Source: Avibacterium volantium (GTDB lineage: Bacteria; Pseudomonadota; Gammaproteobacteria; Enterobacterales; Pasteurellaceae). From it: a stretch of DNA of 64,000 nucleotides. Below the pieces are notes generated by a model. The model was not told the DNA's origin. It did not search any database and worked only from the letters and a program-made list of their open reading frames with translations. The DNA lies in contig NZ_LR134167.1 of NCBI RefSeq assembly GCF_900635775.1, forward strand, positions 62,001 to 126,000. Direction: 5' to 3'. Position numbers and translations under genes: made by a program. This document shows positions 56,503-64,000 of this stretch, piece after piece. The number at the start of each line of letters is the position of its first letter. Position 1 is the stretch's first letter.

Positions 56503-56529
56503 AGGTTACTGATTAAACATCAGTAACCT
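56503..56529 (-). terminator. Terminator after the 174-residue lipoprotein
   Basis: An 11-bp perfect stem (AGGTTACTGAT / ATCAGTAACCT) with a five-base loop, followed on the minus strand by a T-rich run. Confidence 0.88.
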
Positions 56530-56535
56530 CACACA

Positions 56536-57060
56536 TTATTTTCCTGTACAGACTTTCAACACTTGATCGCTACCTTCCGCGATATAGCCCTCATCTAAGG
56601 AACGCGGTTGCCCTTTTTGTAGATCTCGCATTGCATCATAAATGCCTTGCGTTGCACTTGGCTGGCTGATTTGCGACCAACAATTTGCACTTAAGCGATT
56701 GAAATTATTCTGTAATTCAGAAGCAAACACCACACCACTATAATAAGCATAAACTTGGCTATCCACGCCTCCGCCTTGGTATAATTTCGCTTTCACTTCT
56801 TCAATCGGCACTAAAATACGGTTGAGATACCAATCATTCACGCCACTAGCAAAAGAATTCACATCATAATCTTCATTTACACGCCCTGAATAGGTTTGCA
56901 CCGTTGCCGCATACGCAGAAGCATAGGATTTTTTATCGATTTTCTCTTTATCCAAATCGATCACTTTTTTCTCATTGTCCATAAACGGCACATAAGAAGT
57001 CAAAGAAGAACACGCCACTAAAAAGGCACTTAACACTGAAATTGAAATAATTTTGAACAT
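56536..57060 (-). CDS. Conserved Pasteurellaceae lipoprotein
   Basis: 174 residues with signal peptide and lipobox LVAC (Cys17). The mature part contains YASAYAATVQTYSGRVNEDYDV, then a predicted helical body with two cysteines that may pair. No known domain. Its own terminator follows. It is a single-gene unit between fruB and mobA. Confidence 0.78.
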   Translation of the reverse strand: MFKIISISVLSAFLVACSSLTSYVPFMDNEKKVIDLDKEKIDKKSYASAYAATVQTYSGRVNEDYDVNSFASGVNDWYLNRILVPIEEVKAKLYQGGGVDSQVYAYYSGVVFASELQNNFNRLSANCWSQISQPSATQGIYDAMRDLQKGQPRSLDEGYIAEGSDQVLKVCTGK

Positions 57061-57142
57061 AACTTATCCGTTTTTTGTTAATCAGATTTTTCTTATTATA
57101 CTGATTATAATTTGAATAAAAAGCCAAATTTCCGTGATTTTT

Positions 57143-57748
57143 TCACCGCACTTCGCTTTCTAAATCTGCCAGCTTATTAAAATTTTGGAACGCCTCTTTC
57201 TGATCGCGAAAATCTACCGCAATTGCGCCATTTTCTCGCATAAACTGCAACATTCGCCGCTCACCGCTGTGTAAATAAGCAGCGAGCTTTTCCGCCAATA
57301 AGGTGGAAACCAAACAAAATGTCGGGTGTTCACGCTCACCATCGGTGGCATAAGTGAGTAAAACTGACGAATTTTCCCCCGCACTTTGGCGATCTTGCAA
57401 AGATTTCAAAATGGGCTGCTGCAATTTTTCCAATAAATTCAACGGTAAAAAGGGGCAATCACAAGGCACAAACAGTACAAAATCACTCTCTGCCAATTTT
57501 AGCCCCGTTAAAATGCCACTCAACGGCCCTTGGAAATCCGCCAATTCATCGGCAAACACAGGCAACCCAAACTGCGCATAGCATTCTTGGTTGCGATTGG
57601 CATTCACCGCCACCTGCGCCACCTGATCTTTCAAGCGCTGATAGCAATGCCAAAATAACGGTACGCCCTGATAAAGTTGCAACCCCTTATCCACGCCCCC
57701 CATACGCCTTGCCCGCCCTCCAGCAAGAATCACCGCACTAATTTTCAT
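57143..57748 (-). CDS. mobA: Molybdenum cofactor guanylyltransferase MobA
   Basis: 201 residues; nucleotide-binding LAGGRARRMGGVDKGL near residue 9 and FVPCDCPFLP near 93. It attaches GMP to molybdopterin. It partners MobB, whose gene lies some 8 kb away. Confidence 0.94.
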   Translation of the reverse strand: MKISAVILAGGRARRMGGVDKGLQLYQGVPLFWHCYQRLKDQVAQVAVNANRNQECYAQFGLPVFADELADFQGPLSGILTGLKLAESDFVLFVPCDCPFLPLNLLEKLQQPILKSLQDRQSAGENSSVLLTYATDGEREHPTFCLVSTLLAEKLAAYLHSGERRMLQFMRENGAIAVDFRDQKEAFQNFNKLADLESEVR

Positions 57749-57814
57749 CTGCCCTCGCTTTACTTTTTAGCCTATCAAATGGCCTCATTCTACTTGATAA
57801 ATCCGCAAATAAAA

Positions 57815-57852
57815 AAGTGCGGTGGAAAAATTGTAAGTTTTCTACCGCACTT
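57815..57852. repeat. Inverted pair of uptake signals in a divergent region
   Basis: AAGTGCGGT (57815-57823) and ACCGCACTT (57844-57852) with complementary inner bases form a hairpin between the divergent mobA and yihD. It cannot act as their terminator because both genes start away from it. Confidence 0.75.
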
Positions 57853-57941
57853 GTTAAAGCGCTTTTTTCCGCCAGCTTATTCCTTTCTCCCCCTAATTAC
57901 AGTATTATTTAGCCCTTTATTATCCAAGGTAAGGAACTGTT

Positions 57942-58208
57942 ATGAAATGTCATCGTCTAAATGAAGTGTTGGAACTGTTGCAACCTTATTGGTCGCAAGA
58001 TCCTGATTTGAGCTTAACCCAGATTTTGCAGAAAATCGCTGATGAAGCGGGGTTTGATAAACCTGTGGCAGAATTAACGGACGAAGTGATTATCTATCAT
58101 TTGAAAATGTATGGCACAGATAAGCACGAGCCGATCCCTGGTATTAAAAAAGATTATGAAGAAGATTTTAAAACCGCGTTGCTAAAAGCGCGTGGCATTA
58201 TTGAATAA
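57942..58208 (+). CDS. yihD: YihD family protein (DUF1040)
   Basis: 88 residues: [17 protein letters not shown], and [25 protein letters not shown] near the end, as in E. coli YihD. Function unknown. It lies 11 bases before dsbA; E. coli has the same neighbourhood (yihD, srkA, dsbA), but srkA is missing here. Confidence 0.9.
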   Translation: MKCHRLNEVLELLQPYWSQDPDLSLTQILQKIADEAGFDKPVAELTDEVIIYHLKMYGTDKHEPIPGIKKDYEEDFKTALLKARGIIE

Positions 58209-58219
58209 GGAAAGTTGTA

Positions 58220-58852
58220 ATGAAAAAATTTCTTGTTGCCTTAGCATCATTATTTTTTGTGGCGAATGTACAAGCTGCGGATTTAACCGAAGGAAAACAA
58301 TACATTGCGTTAAACACTGAACGCGCAGTTCAGCCTGAAGTGATTGAGTTTTTCTCTTTTTATTGCCCACATTGTTATGCCTTTGAAATGGATTATCACA
58401 TTCCTGAGAAAGTGAAATCGGCATTACCTGAAGGAACAAAATTCAAGCAATATCACGTAAATTTCTTAGGTTTTCAATCAGAAAATCTCACTCGCGCTTG
58501 GGCATTAGCAATGGCCTTAGGCGTGGAAGAGAAAGTTAAAGCCCCATTATTTGAAGCGGCGCAAACTGCGGTGAAAAATCGTGATCAAAGTGCGCCAAGT
58601 TTAGATGCGATTCGTCAAATTTTTATTGATAGCGGGGTAAGTGCAGAACAATTTGATGGCGGTATTAACAGTTTTGCGGTAACGGGTTTGTACAATCAGC
58701 AAGTGCAAGCGGCTGAGCGTTTTGATGTACACGGTGTGCCAGATTTCTATGTGAACGGTAAATATCGTGTGAACCCTGAGGGCTTATCACACAGTGAAGC
58801 GGGTTTCATTCAAGATTATGTAGAAACCGTGAAAGCCTTGCTACAAAAGTAA
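58220..58852 (+). CDS. dsbA: Thiol:disulfide interchange protein DsbA
   Basis: 210-residue periplasmic thioredoxin-fold oxidase. Signal peptide (MKKFLVALASLFFVANVQA), active site CPHC in FYCPHCYAF near residue 50, cis-proline in VHGVPDFYVNG near 170. It introduces disulfides into secreted proteins, including LptD encoded in this window. AAGG precedes the ATG. Confidence 0.95.
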   Translation: MKKFLVALASLFFVANVQAADLTEGKQYIALNTERAVQPEVIEFFSFYCPHCYAFEMDYHIPEKVKSALPEGTKFKQYHVNFLGFQSENLTRAWALAMALGVEEKVKAPLFEAAQTAVKNRDQSAPSLDAIRQIFIDSGVSAEQFDGGINSFAVTGLYNQQVQAAERFDVHGVPDFYVNGKYRVNPEGLSHSEAGFIQDYVETVKALLQK

Positions 58853-58925
58853 CAAATAAATTGCAAAAATAAGCAAAAATTGGTTTAATGCGTGCCGATT
58901 TTGAATTCGCAATATTGAGGATATT

Positions 58926-59255
58926 ATGGCAGAAAGTTTTAGCGTAACGCGTCGCTTTTTTGACGATAAAAACTATCCCCGCGGTTTTGCTCGCCACGGT
59001 GATTATACAATCAAAGAATCCCAAGCTTTAGAGCAATATGGTCAAGCATTTAAAGCCTTAGATAGTGGTGAGCGTGCGCCTGTAACAGAAGAAGAAAAAG
59101 CCTTTGTGGCATTTTGTAAAGGCGAGCGTCAGCCAGAAACGTTCTTTGAAAAAACGTGGAATAAATACCGCACTTTAACCAGCACCACAAAACGTGTTTA
59201 TACTTTATCTGGCGTGGTAGCGGATAACCTAGAAGAGATGAGCAACGCGGATTAA
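58926..59255 (+). CDS. maoP: MaoP/YifE family protein (DUF413)
   Basis: 109 residues with NYPRGFARHGDYTIKESQALE near 19-39 and PVTEEEKAFV near 60, as in E. coli MaoP, a protein that organises the Ori macrodomain. The same function here is inference. GAGG upstream of the ATG. Confidence 0.88.
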   Translation: MAESFSVTRRFFDDKNYPRGFARHGDYTIKESQALEQYGQAFKALDSGERAPVTEEEKAFVAFCKGERQPETFFEKTWNKYRTLTSTTKRVYTLSGVVADNLEEMSNAD

Positions 59256-59330
59256 TCTGCCTAGCAAGATCATAAGGCTTGAGCAATCAAGCCTTTTCTT
59301 TTTGTTGGCAACGAATAATGAGAACTATCA

Positions 59331-60425
59331 ATGCAAGCCTTACCTATCGAAAAATATGATGAATTATTGGCAGAAAAACGCCAAAAATTAACCGCACTTT
59401 TAGCGCCCTTTAATGCGCCAGAATTGGCGGTATTTGATTCGCCAAAACAACATTATCGTATGCGTGCTGAATTTCGTGTTTGGCATCAAGATGATGATTT
59501 TTATCATATTATGTTTGACCGTCAAACGCGTAAGCCTTATCGCATTGATCATTTTCCGATTGCCAGCCAGCTTATCAATGAAATGATGCAAGCGCTTTTG
59601 CCGTTGCTCAAACAGCAAACCATTCTCAAGCATCGTTTATTCCAAATTGATTATCTCAGCACCCTGAGCAATAAAATTATCGTCAGCCTGCTTTATCACA
59701 AAGTGCTTGATGAACAATGGCAACAGGCGGCGGTAGCATTACGCCAAACCCTGCAACAACAAGGTTTTGACGTGCAGATCATCGGGCGTGCCTCTAAACA
59801 AAAAATTTGTTTAGATCAAGATTATGTGGACGAAATTCTGCCCGTAAACGGCAAAGAATATATTTATCGCCAAGTGGAAAACAGTTTCACGCAACCCAAT
59901 GCGGTGGTAAATGGCAAAATGTTGCAATGGGCGATTGATTGCACCCAAAACAGCCAAGGGGATTTGCTCGAGCTTTATTGCGGCAACGGCAATTTTTCTA
60001 TCGCGCTGGCACAGAACTTTCGTAACGTGCTGGCAACAGAAATCGCCAAGCCATCGGTTGCTGCCGCGCAATTTAATATCGCCGCGAACCATATTGATAA
60101 TTTGCAGATTATCAGAATGTCGGCAGAAGAATTTACCCAAGCAATGAACGGCATGCGCGCCTTTAATCGTTTAAAAGGCATTGATTTGCAAGCTTATGAT
60201 TGCAATACCATTTTTGTTGATCCGCCAAGGGCAGGGCTTGATCCTGACACGGTAAAATTGGTGCAACAATATGATCGCATTTTGTATATTTCCTGCAATC
60301 CGTACACTCTATGCGACAACTTGCAAACCCTGTGCCAAACCCACCGCATTGAGCGTGCGGCGCTGTTTGATCAGTTCCCTTATACTGAACATATGGAATC
60401 TGGTGTATGGTTGATCCGAAAATAG
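59331..60425 (+). CDS. trmA: tRNA (uracil-5-)-methyltransferase
   Basis: 364 residues. SAM-binding [15 protein letters not shown] near residue 217, [10 protein letters not shown] near 297 and the catalytic Cys in YISCNPYTL near 324. Makes ribothymidine 54 in tRNA. It overlaps rsmJ if that starts at 60407. Confidence 0.96.
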   Translation: MQALPIEKYDELLAEKRQKLTALLAPFNAPELAVFDSPKQHYRMRAEFRVWHQDDDFYHIMFDRQTRKPYRIDHFPIASQLINEMMQALLPLLKQQTILKHRLFQIDYLSTLSNKIIVSLLYHKVLDEQWQQAAVALRQTLQQQGFDVQIIGRASKQKICLDQDYVDEILPVNGKEYIYRQVENSFTQPNAVVNGKMLQWAIDCTQNSQGDLLELYCGNGNFSIALAQNFRNVLATEIAKPSVAAAQFNIAANHIDNLQIIRMSAEEFTQAMNGMRAFNRLKGIDLQAYDCNTIFVDPPRAGLDPDTVKLVQQYDRILYISCNPYTLCDNLQTLCQTHRIERAALFDQFPYTEHMESGVWLIRK

Positions 60426-61177
60426 CCGTGCAACTGATTTGCGAAACAAAAAATTCGCAAAATTTCACCGCACTTTGTGAACAACAAGGTTTAATTCACC
60501 AGCCAGCCAGCCCGTTGGCCTTGGTGCAAACGGAACAAAACGGCATTGCGCGTTTAGAATTACGCAAATTAGACGAACCCAAATTAGGCGCCGTCTATGT
60601 AGATTTTGTCAGCGGTGCAATGGCGCATCGGCGCAAATTCGGCGGCGGACGTGGCGAAGCCATCGCCAAAGCCGTTGGCATCAAAAAAGATTATCTGCCT
60701 AGCGTCATTGATGCCACCGCAGGGCTAGGGCGTGATGCCTTTGTCCTTGCTGCTATTGGCTGCCAAGTGCGCTTAGTAGAACGCCACCCTGTGGTCTATT
60801 TATTGCTGCAAGACGGCTTGCAACGGGCTTATCAAGACGCAGAAATCGGTGCAATGATGCAGCAAAATATGCAGTTATTGCCCATAAAACAGATTGATGA
60901 ACTTGCACAACAAGGCACGAAAGCAGATGTGGTGTACCTCGACCCGATGTATCCCCACAAAGCAAAAAGTGCCTTGGTAAAAAAAGAAATGCGCGTTTTT
61001 CAGCATTTAGTGGGCGCAGATGAAGACGCTGACCAACTGCTCGCCCCCGCCTTACAAATCGCGCAAAAACGTGTGGTGGTAAAACGCCCCGACTACGCCC
61101 AATTTCTCGCCGAAAAAGCCCCGCACTTTAGCCGCGAAACCAAAAATCATCGCTTTGATATTTATACTGTGATTTAG
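60407..61177 (+). CDS. rsmJ: 16S rRNA (guanine1516-N2)-methyltransferase
   Basis: 256 residues; [16 protein letters not shown] near 80 and [14 protein letters not shown] near 104 are RsmJ hallmarks, and [10 protein letters not shown] near 180 is the catalytic motif. GTG 60428, just after the trmA stop, would match the E. coli N-terminus (MQLICETK) more closely than ATG 60407; both are possible. Confidence 0.93.
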   Translation: MVDPKIAVQLICETKNSQNFTALCEQQGLIHQPASPLALVQTEQNGIARLELRKLDEPKLGAVYVDFVSGAMAHRRKFGGGRGEAIAKAVGIKKDYLPSVIDATAGLGRDAFVLAAIGCQVRLVERHPVVYLLLQDGLQRAYQDAEIGAMMQQNMQLLPIKQIDELAQQGTKADVVYLDPMYPHKAKSALVKKEMRVFQHLVGADEDADQLLAPALQIAQKRVVVKRPDYAQFLAEKAPHFSRETKNHRFDIYTVI

Positions 61178-61202
61178 CCACGCAGCTTAATAAAGGGAAT
61201 AA

Positions 61203-61230
61203 AAAAAGCAGATCAAAGGATCTGCTTTTT
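61203..61230. terminator. Bidirectional terminator rsmJ / lptD
   Basis: A perfect 12-bp stem (AAAAAGCAGATC / GATCTGCTTTTT) with loop AAAG between the convergent genes. Confidence 0.92.
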
Positions 61231-61247
61231 GCGTTCTTATACTTATT

Positions 61248-63593
61248 TTAATATAAGCTAAATGATTGGATATAAGGCAATTTTCCTGCTTTTAGCATTT
61301 TCTCAATGCCGCTGCGGTGATCTGTTGTGCCTAAACCTCGCAACTCAAAATTGATGCTAAAGCTATTGTCGTAAACCACTTCGTTTGCTTTTTGTCCGTC
61401 TTTACTGGTTACATAACGGCGTGCACCAACGCCTACCGACCAGCAACAAGTGTTGTATTTCACGCCAAGATATTGTTCAACTGGTTTTTTCAAAGCAAGA
61501 TCTTGATAGTAATGTCCAACCACGGCCCATCTGTCGGCAATTTCCCACGCGGCCACTAAACCGAGCTGTTTAATATCTTGATTGTACGCATTTGCGCCCG
61601 TGAGATTTTGGTCAATATATTCCTGACTTGCATAGCGATAACTCAGCTGAATCAGATTATTGCCACTTGGGTTATATTCCAACACGGTATTGGCAAGGGA
61701 GGTTTGGTGTAAGCTGGTATCGTATTGATAGCTACCACGCCAATTCCATTTTGGACTAATACGCCAGTTGCTTTCTAATGACCAAGATGAGGTGGAGCGA
61801 TCACTGCTATTGCTTGGATTATTATCAATGCGCGAATCGTTGAGATAATAAATTTGCCCTAAAGAGAGGTTAAAACGTTCGTTTCCTTCTTGATCGTAAA
61901 AACGTGTTGTTCCGCCTAAGGTGAACTGATTTGCCGAAGCGATACGGTCTAAGCCACTATAACGGCGATCACGGAATAAGGAAAAATAATCTTGCTGCAA
62001 TAAAGCTGAATCATAACCAAAACCAAGATATTGGCTATTTAATTTTGAGCCGATATTGCTTTGATCTTTATAAGGACGATAAAGATACTGAATGTGCGGT
62101 TCAATGGTTTGCGTATAACCGTCAAACAAGGTTTCTTTGCTGGCAAGCAAGGTTTGAAAATCCACTTTCACTTGCGGCAACACGCGGGTTACAGAGCGTT
62201 CAATCTCTTCTGCATTTTGCCCTTTTCCTTTGGTTTGATTATAGTGCGTGGCGTAAAGTTTGGTTTCAATATTCAAACTGCCGTAACGGTTCGCAAGGGG
62301 AATATTAAGGCTTGGCTCAATGTGATAACGCCAAGCTTTTGGCATTAAGGCGCTGTCATTCTCAAAGCGAGAAATTTGTGAGAATAAACGGAAATCCATT
62401 AAACCGTTAGCAAGCCCATCACGATAATAATTAAAATCTAGCTGTGGAAAAACGCGGTAAGGCCCAATATCCACATCATCAAACACTTGGAATTGCTTCG
62501 CCGATAGGGAGAAATTGTAATTTGGCTGATAGTACGCGATGCGGAAATTTTGATCAGCATAACCGTCCGTGCTGCGTCCGTAAGCGGAGTCAAAATCTGA
62601 GAAATAACGCTTATCGCTGACTCTGGTGTAATCCACGTTTAAACGCCAATTTTGTAAGAAACTGGAACTGTGTCGCCAGTGAAATAAATGACGCGAACGG
62701 TTATCCCCTTGGTAATCATCAAGCCGATCACGGCCCAAATATTCGCCTGCAATTAACCCTTCGCCAAGCTGCGTGAGATAACGTGCTTCGCCATTAAATT
62801 GCCAGCCACGTTTTGACATATATTTTGGTGTTACGGTCATATCAAAATTGGGTGCAATGTTCCAATAAATAGGCTGTGCATACCAATAACCATCACGGCT
62901 AGAAGTTCCTACACTTGGAATGAGCAAGCCAGAGCGGCGGCGATCGCCAATTGGCAGTTGTAAATAAGGAGTATAGAAAATTGGCACGCCGTGAATTTTA
63001 AAGCGCGCATGCCACATTTCGGCATATTCTTCTTGGATATGCTGACGCATTTCAGAGGCTTCAATCGTCCAGCTATTATCATCAGGCAAGCAAGAGGTAA
63101 AGGTGGCGTTTTTCAATAAGCGATAATCATTGCGTAGCTCAACTTGCTGCGCTTTACCGCGTCCTTGACGGCCGACAAATTGGTAATCTGCGCCTTCTAC
63201 ATCAGCATCTTTATTATTCAGATTAACCTTGGCAGAATCACCTAACAGATTGATTAGATTATCTTTATAATCAAAACCATTCTTCGCATAGGCAAAGCGT
63301 TGCACATTTTGCCCTTCGCCTGTTTGAATCACTTCCGCCACTTGCGTTTTTAAATGGCGATTGCCTTGTTGAATATCCACGTCCCCTTCGTAACGTGCAT
63401 TAACAGGCTGATTTAACTCCACGCGATCGGCTTCAATATAAACTGGCAATTCATTTGGATCGCCTTGCACCACTTCCCCTTGAAACTGTGGTACGCCAGC
63501 TAAACATTGCTGCTGCAAACTTGCCCAACTTGGCGCGCCATAAAGTGCGGTCAAAATTGAGAAAGAAAGCATTGTGTAGTAATTTTTTTTCAT
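61248..63593 (-). CDS. lptD: LPS-assembly protein LptD
   Basis: 781-residue outer-membrane barrel that inserts LPS with LptE. Signal peptide of about 24 residues, an OstA-like jellyroll (about 50-200) and a 26-strand barrel domain. The cysteines C30, one near 183 and the adjacent pair near 720 match the disulfide set of E. coli LptD. A TATAAT box about 45 bases upstream suggests its own promoter. Confidence 0.95.
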   Translation of the reverse strand: MKKNYYTMLSFSILTALYGAPSWASLQQQCLAGVPQFQGEVVQGDPNELPVYIEADRVELNQPVNARYEGDVDIQQGNRHLKTQVAEVIQTGEGQNVQRFAYAKNGFDYKDNLINLLGDSAKVNLNNKDADVEGADYQFVGRQGRGKAQQVELRNDYRLLKNATFTSCLPDDNSWTIEASEMRQHIQEEYAEMWHARFKIHGVPIFYTPYLQLPIGDRRRSGLLIPSVGTSSRDGYWYAQPIYWNIAPNFDMTVTPKYMSKRGWQFNGEARYLTQLGEGLIAGEYLGRDRLDDYQGDNRSRHLFHWRHSSSFLQNWRLNVDYTRVSDKRYFSDFDSAYGRSTDGYADQNFRIAYYQPNYNFSLSAKQFQVFDDVDIGPYRVFPQLDFNYYRDGLANGLMDFRLFSQISRFENDSALMPKAWRYHIEPSLNIPLANRYGSLNIETKLYATHYNQTKGKGQNAEEIERSVTRVLPQVKVDFQTLLASKETLFDGYTQTIEPHIQYLYRPYKDQSNIGSKLNSQYLGFGYDSALLQQDYFSLFRDRRYSGLDRIASANQFTLGGTTRFYDQEGNERFNLSLGQIYYLNDSRIDNNPSNSSDRSTSSWSLESNWRISPKWNWRGSYQYDTSLHQTSLANTVLEYNPSGNNLIQLSYRYASQEYIDQNLTGANAYNQDIKQLGLVAAWEIADRWAVVGHYYQDLALKKPVEQYLGVKYNTCCWSVGVGARRYVTSKDGQKANEVVYDNSFSINFELRGLGTTDHRSGIEKMLKAGKLPYIQSFSLY

Positions 63594-63662
63594 TAATAAC
63601 CCATTTTGTTTTCAGGTGTAGAAATTAACCCGATTATAAAGAAAAACCGCTCAAAAAGCATT

Positions 63663-64000
63663 TTATTTATGCTTACAAAAACAGGTGTTGAGATGATCAT
63701 TCACCAAGCCCATTGATTGCATAAAGGCATAGCAGGTGGTTTCGCCCACAAAAACAAAACCTTTTTTCTTCAAGGCTTTTGACAGTTGTTTTGAAGTGTC
63801 TGTTTTGGCAGGAATGACAGATAAATCCGGCACATCATTCATTTGTGGTTGATGATTCACAAACGCCCAAATAAAATCGCTAAAATTTTCACCGCACTTT
63901 TCCATCGCTAAATAGGCTTTGGCGTTTTTCACAATAGCTTCTAATTTTGCACGATGACGAATTAATCCCGCATTTTGCATTAACGCGTCAATATCTTGCT
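63663..64000 (-). CDS. tag: DNA-3-methyladenine glycosylase I, C-terminal part (partial)
   Basis: The last 112 codons. IRHRAKLEAIVKNAKAYL, FSDFIWAFVNHQP and ALKKKGFVFVGETTCYAFMQSMGLVNDH are Tag signatures, and the terminal HLNTCFCK holds the zinc-binding residues. Base-excision repair of alkylated adenine. The N-terminus lies beyond the window. Confidence 0.93.
   Translation of the reverse strand, partial: QDIDALMQNAGLIRHRAKLEAIVKNAKAYLAMEKCGENFSDFIWAFVNHQPQMNDVPDLSVIPAKTDTSKQLSKALKKKGFVFVGETTCYAFMQSMGLVNDHLNTCFCKHK

Overview
The window is chromosomal DNA from a Pasteurellaceae bacterium. The nine-base DNA-uptake core AAGTGCGGT and its complement occur dozens of times, both singly and as inverted pairs in terminators. 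That is the Haemophilus influenzae-type signal, so the source lies in the Haemophilus / Aggregatibacter / Pasteurella / Avibacterium / Rodentibacter part of the family; I cannot name the species. Housekeeping genes (purL, dusA, katA, pdxH, rpoE-rseABC, fruBKA, dsbA, trmA, rsmJ, lptD, tag) fit this family. I saw no rRNA, tRNA or CRISPR array.

Layout: (1) 1-2.85 kb: the end of pepP, then ubiH and ubiI of ubiquinone synthesis, split by a 267-bp palindromic MITE that replaced the C-terminus of UbiH. (2) 2.87-9.53 kb: a frameshifted YidK-like sodium/sugar symporter gene divergent from a sugar ABC importer with two tandem binding proteins. (3) 9.6-19.7 kb: purL behind a perfect PurR box, a flavin reductase, a pirin, dusA-clcA, and a catalase. 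(4) 20-46.3 kb: a pigment cluster with two divergent arms. (5) 46.3-64 kb: pdxH, an MFS exporter, mobB, the sigma-E operon with its own sigma-E promoter, sdhE, the fructose PTS operon, mobA, yihD-dsbA, maoP, trmA-rsmJ, lptD and the end of tag.

The main feature is region 4. The leftward arm is an aryl polyene (APE) type II PKS: three ketosynthase-family proteins, ketoreductase, two dehydratase-type hotdog domains, thioesterase, two ACPs, two acyl-activating ligases, two acyltransferases, a glycosyltransferase, a LolA-like carrier, an MMPL exporter and a halogenase-like flavoprotein. The rightward arm starts with a lipoprotein and DarA/DarB, the dialkylresorcinol enzymes, and continues with a BtrH-like protein, an ABC exporter, a third ACP, another ketosynthase and a CLF-like protein. 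Together this is the gene set of flexirubin-type dialkylresorcinol-aryl polyene esters, best known from Bacteroidetes. Unusual points are a second AMP ligase fused to the dehydratase domain, and a low-GC two-gene module of unknown function plus a decayed RhuM fragment inserted in the middle of the rightward arm.
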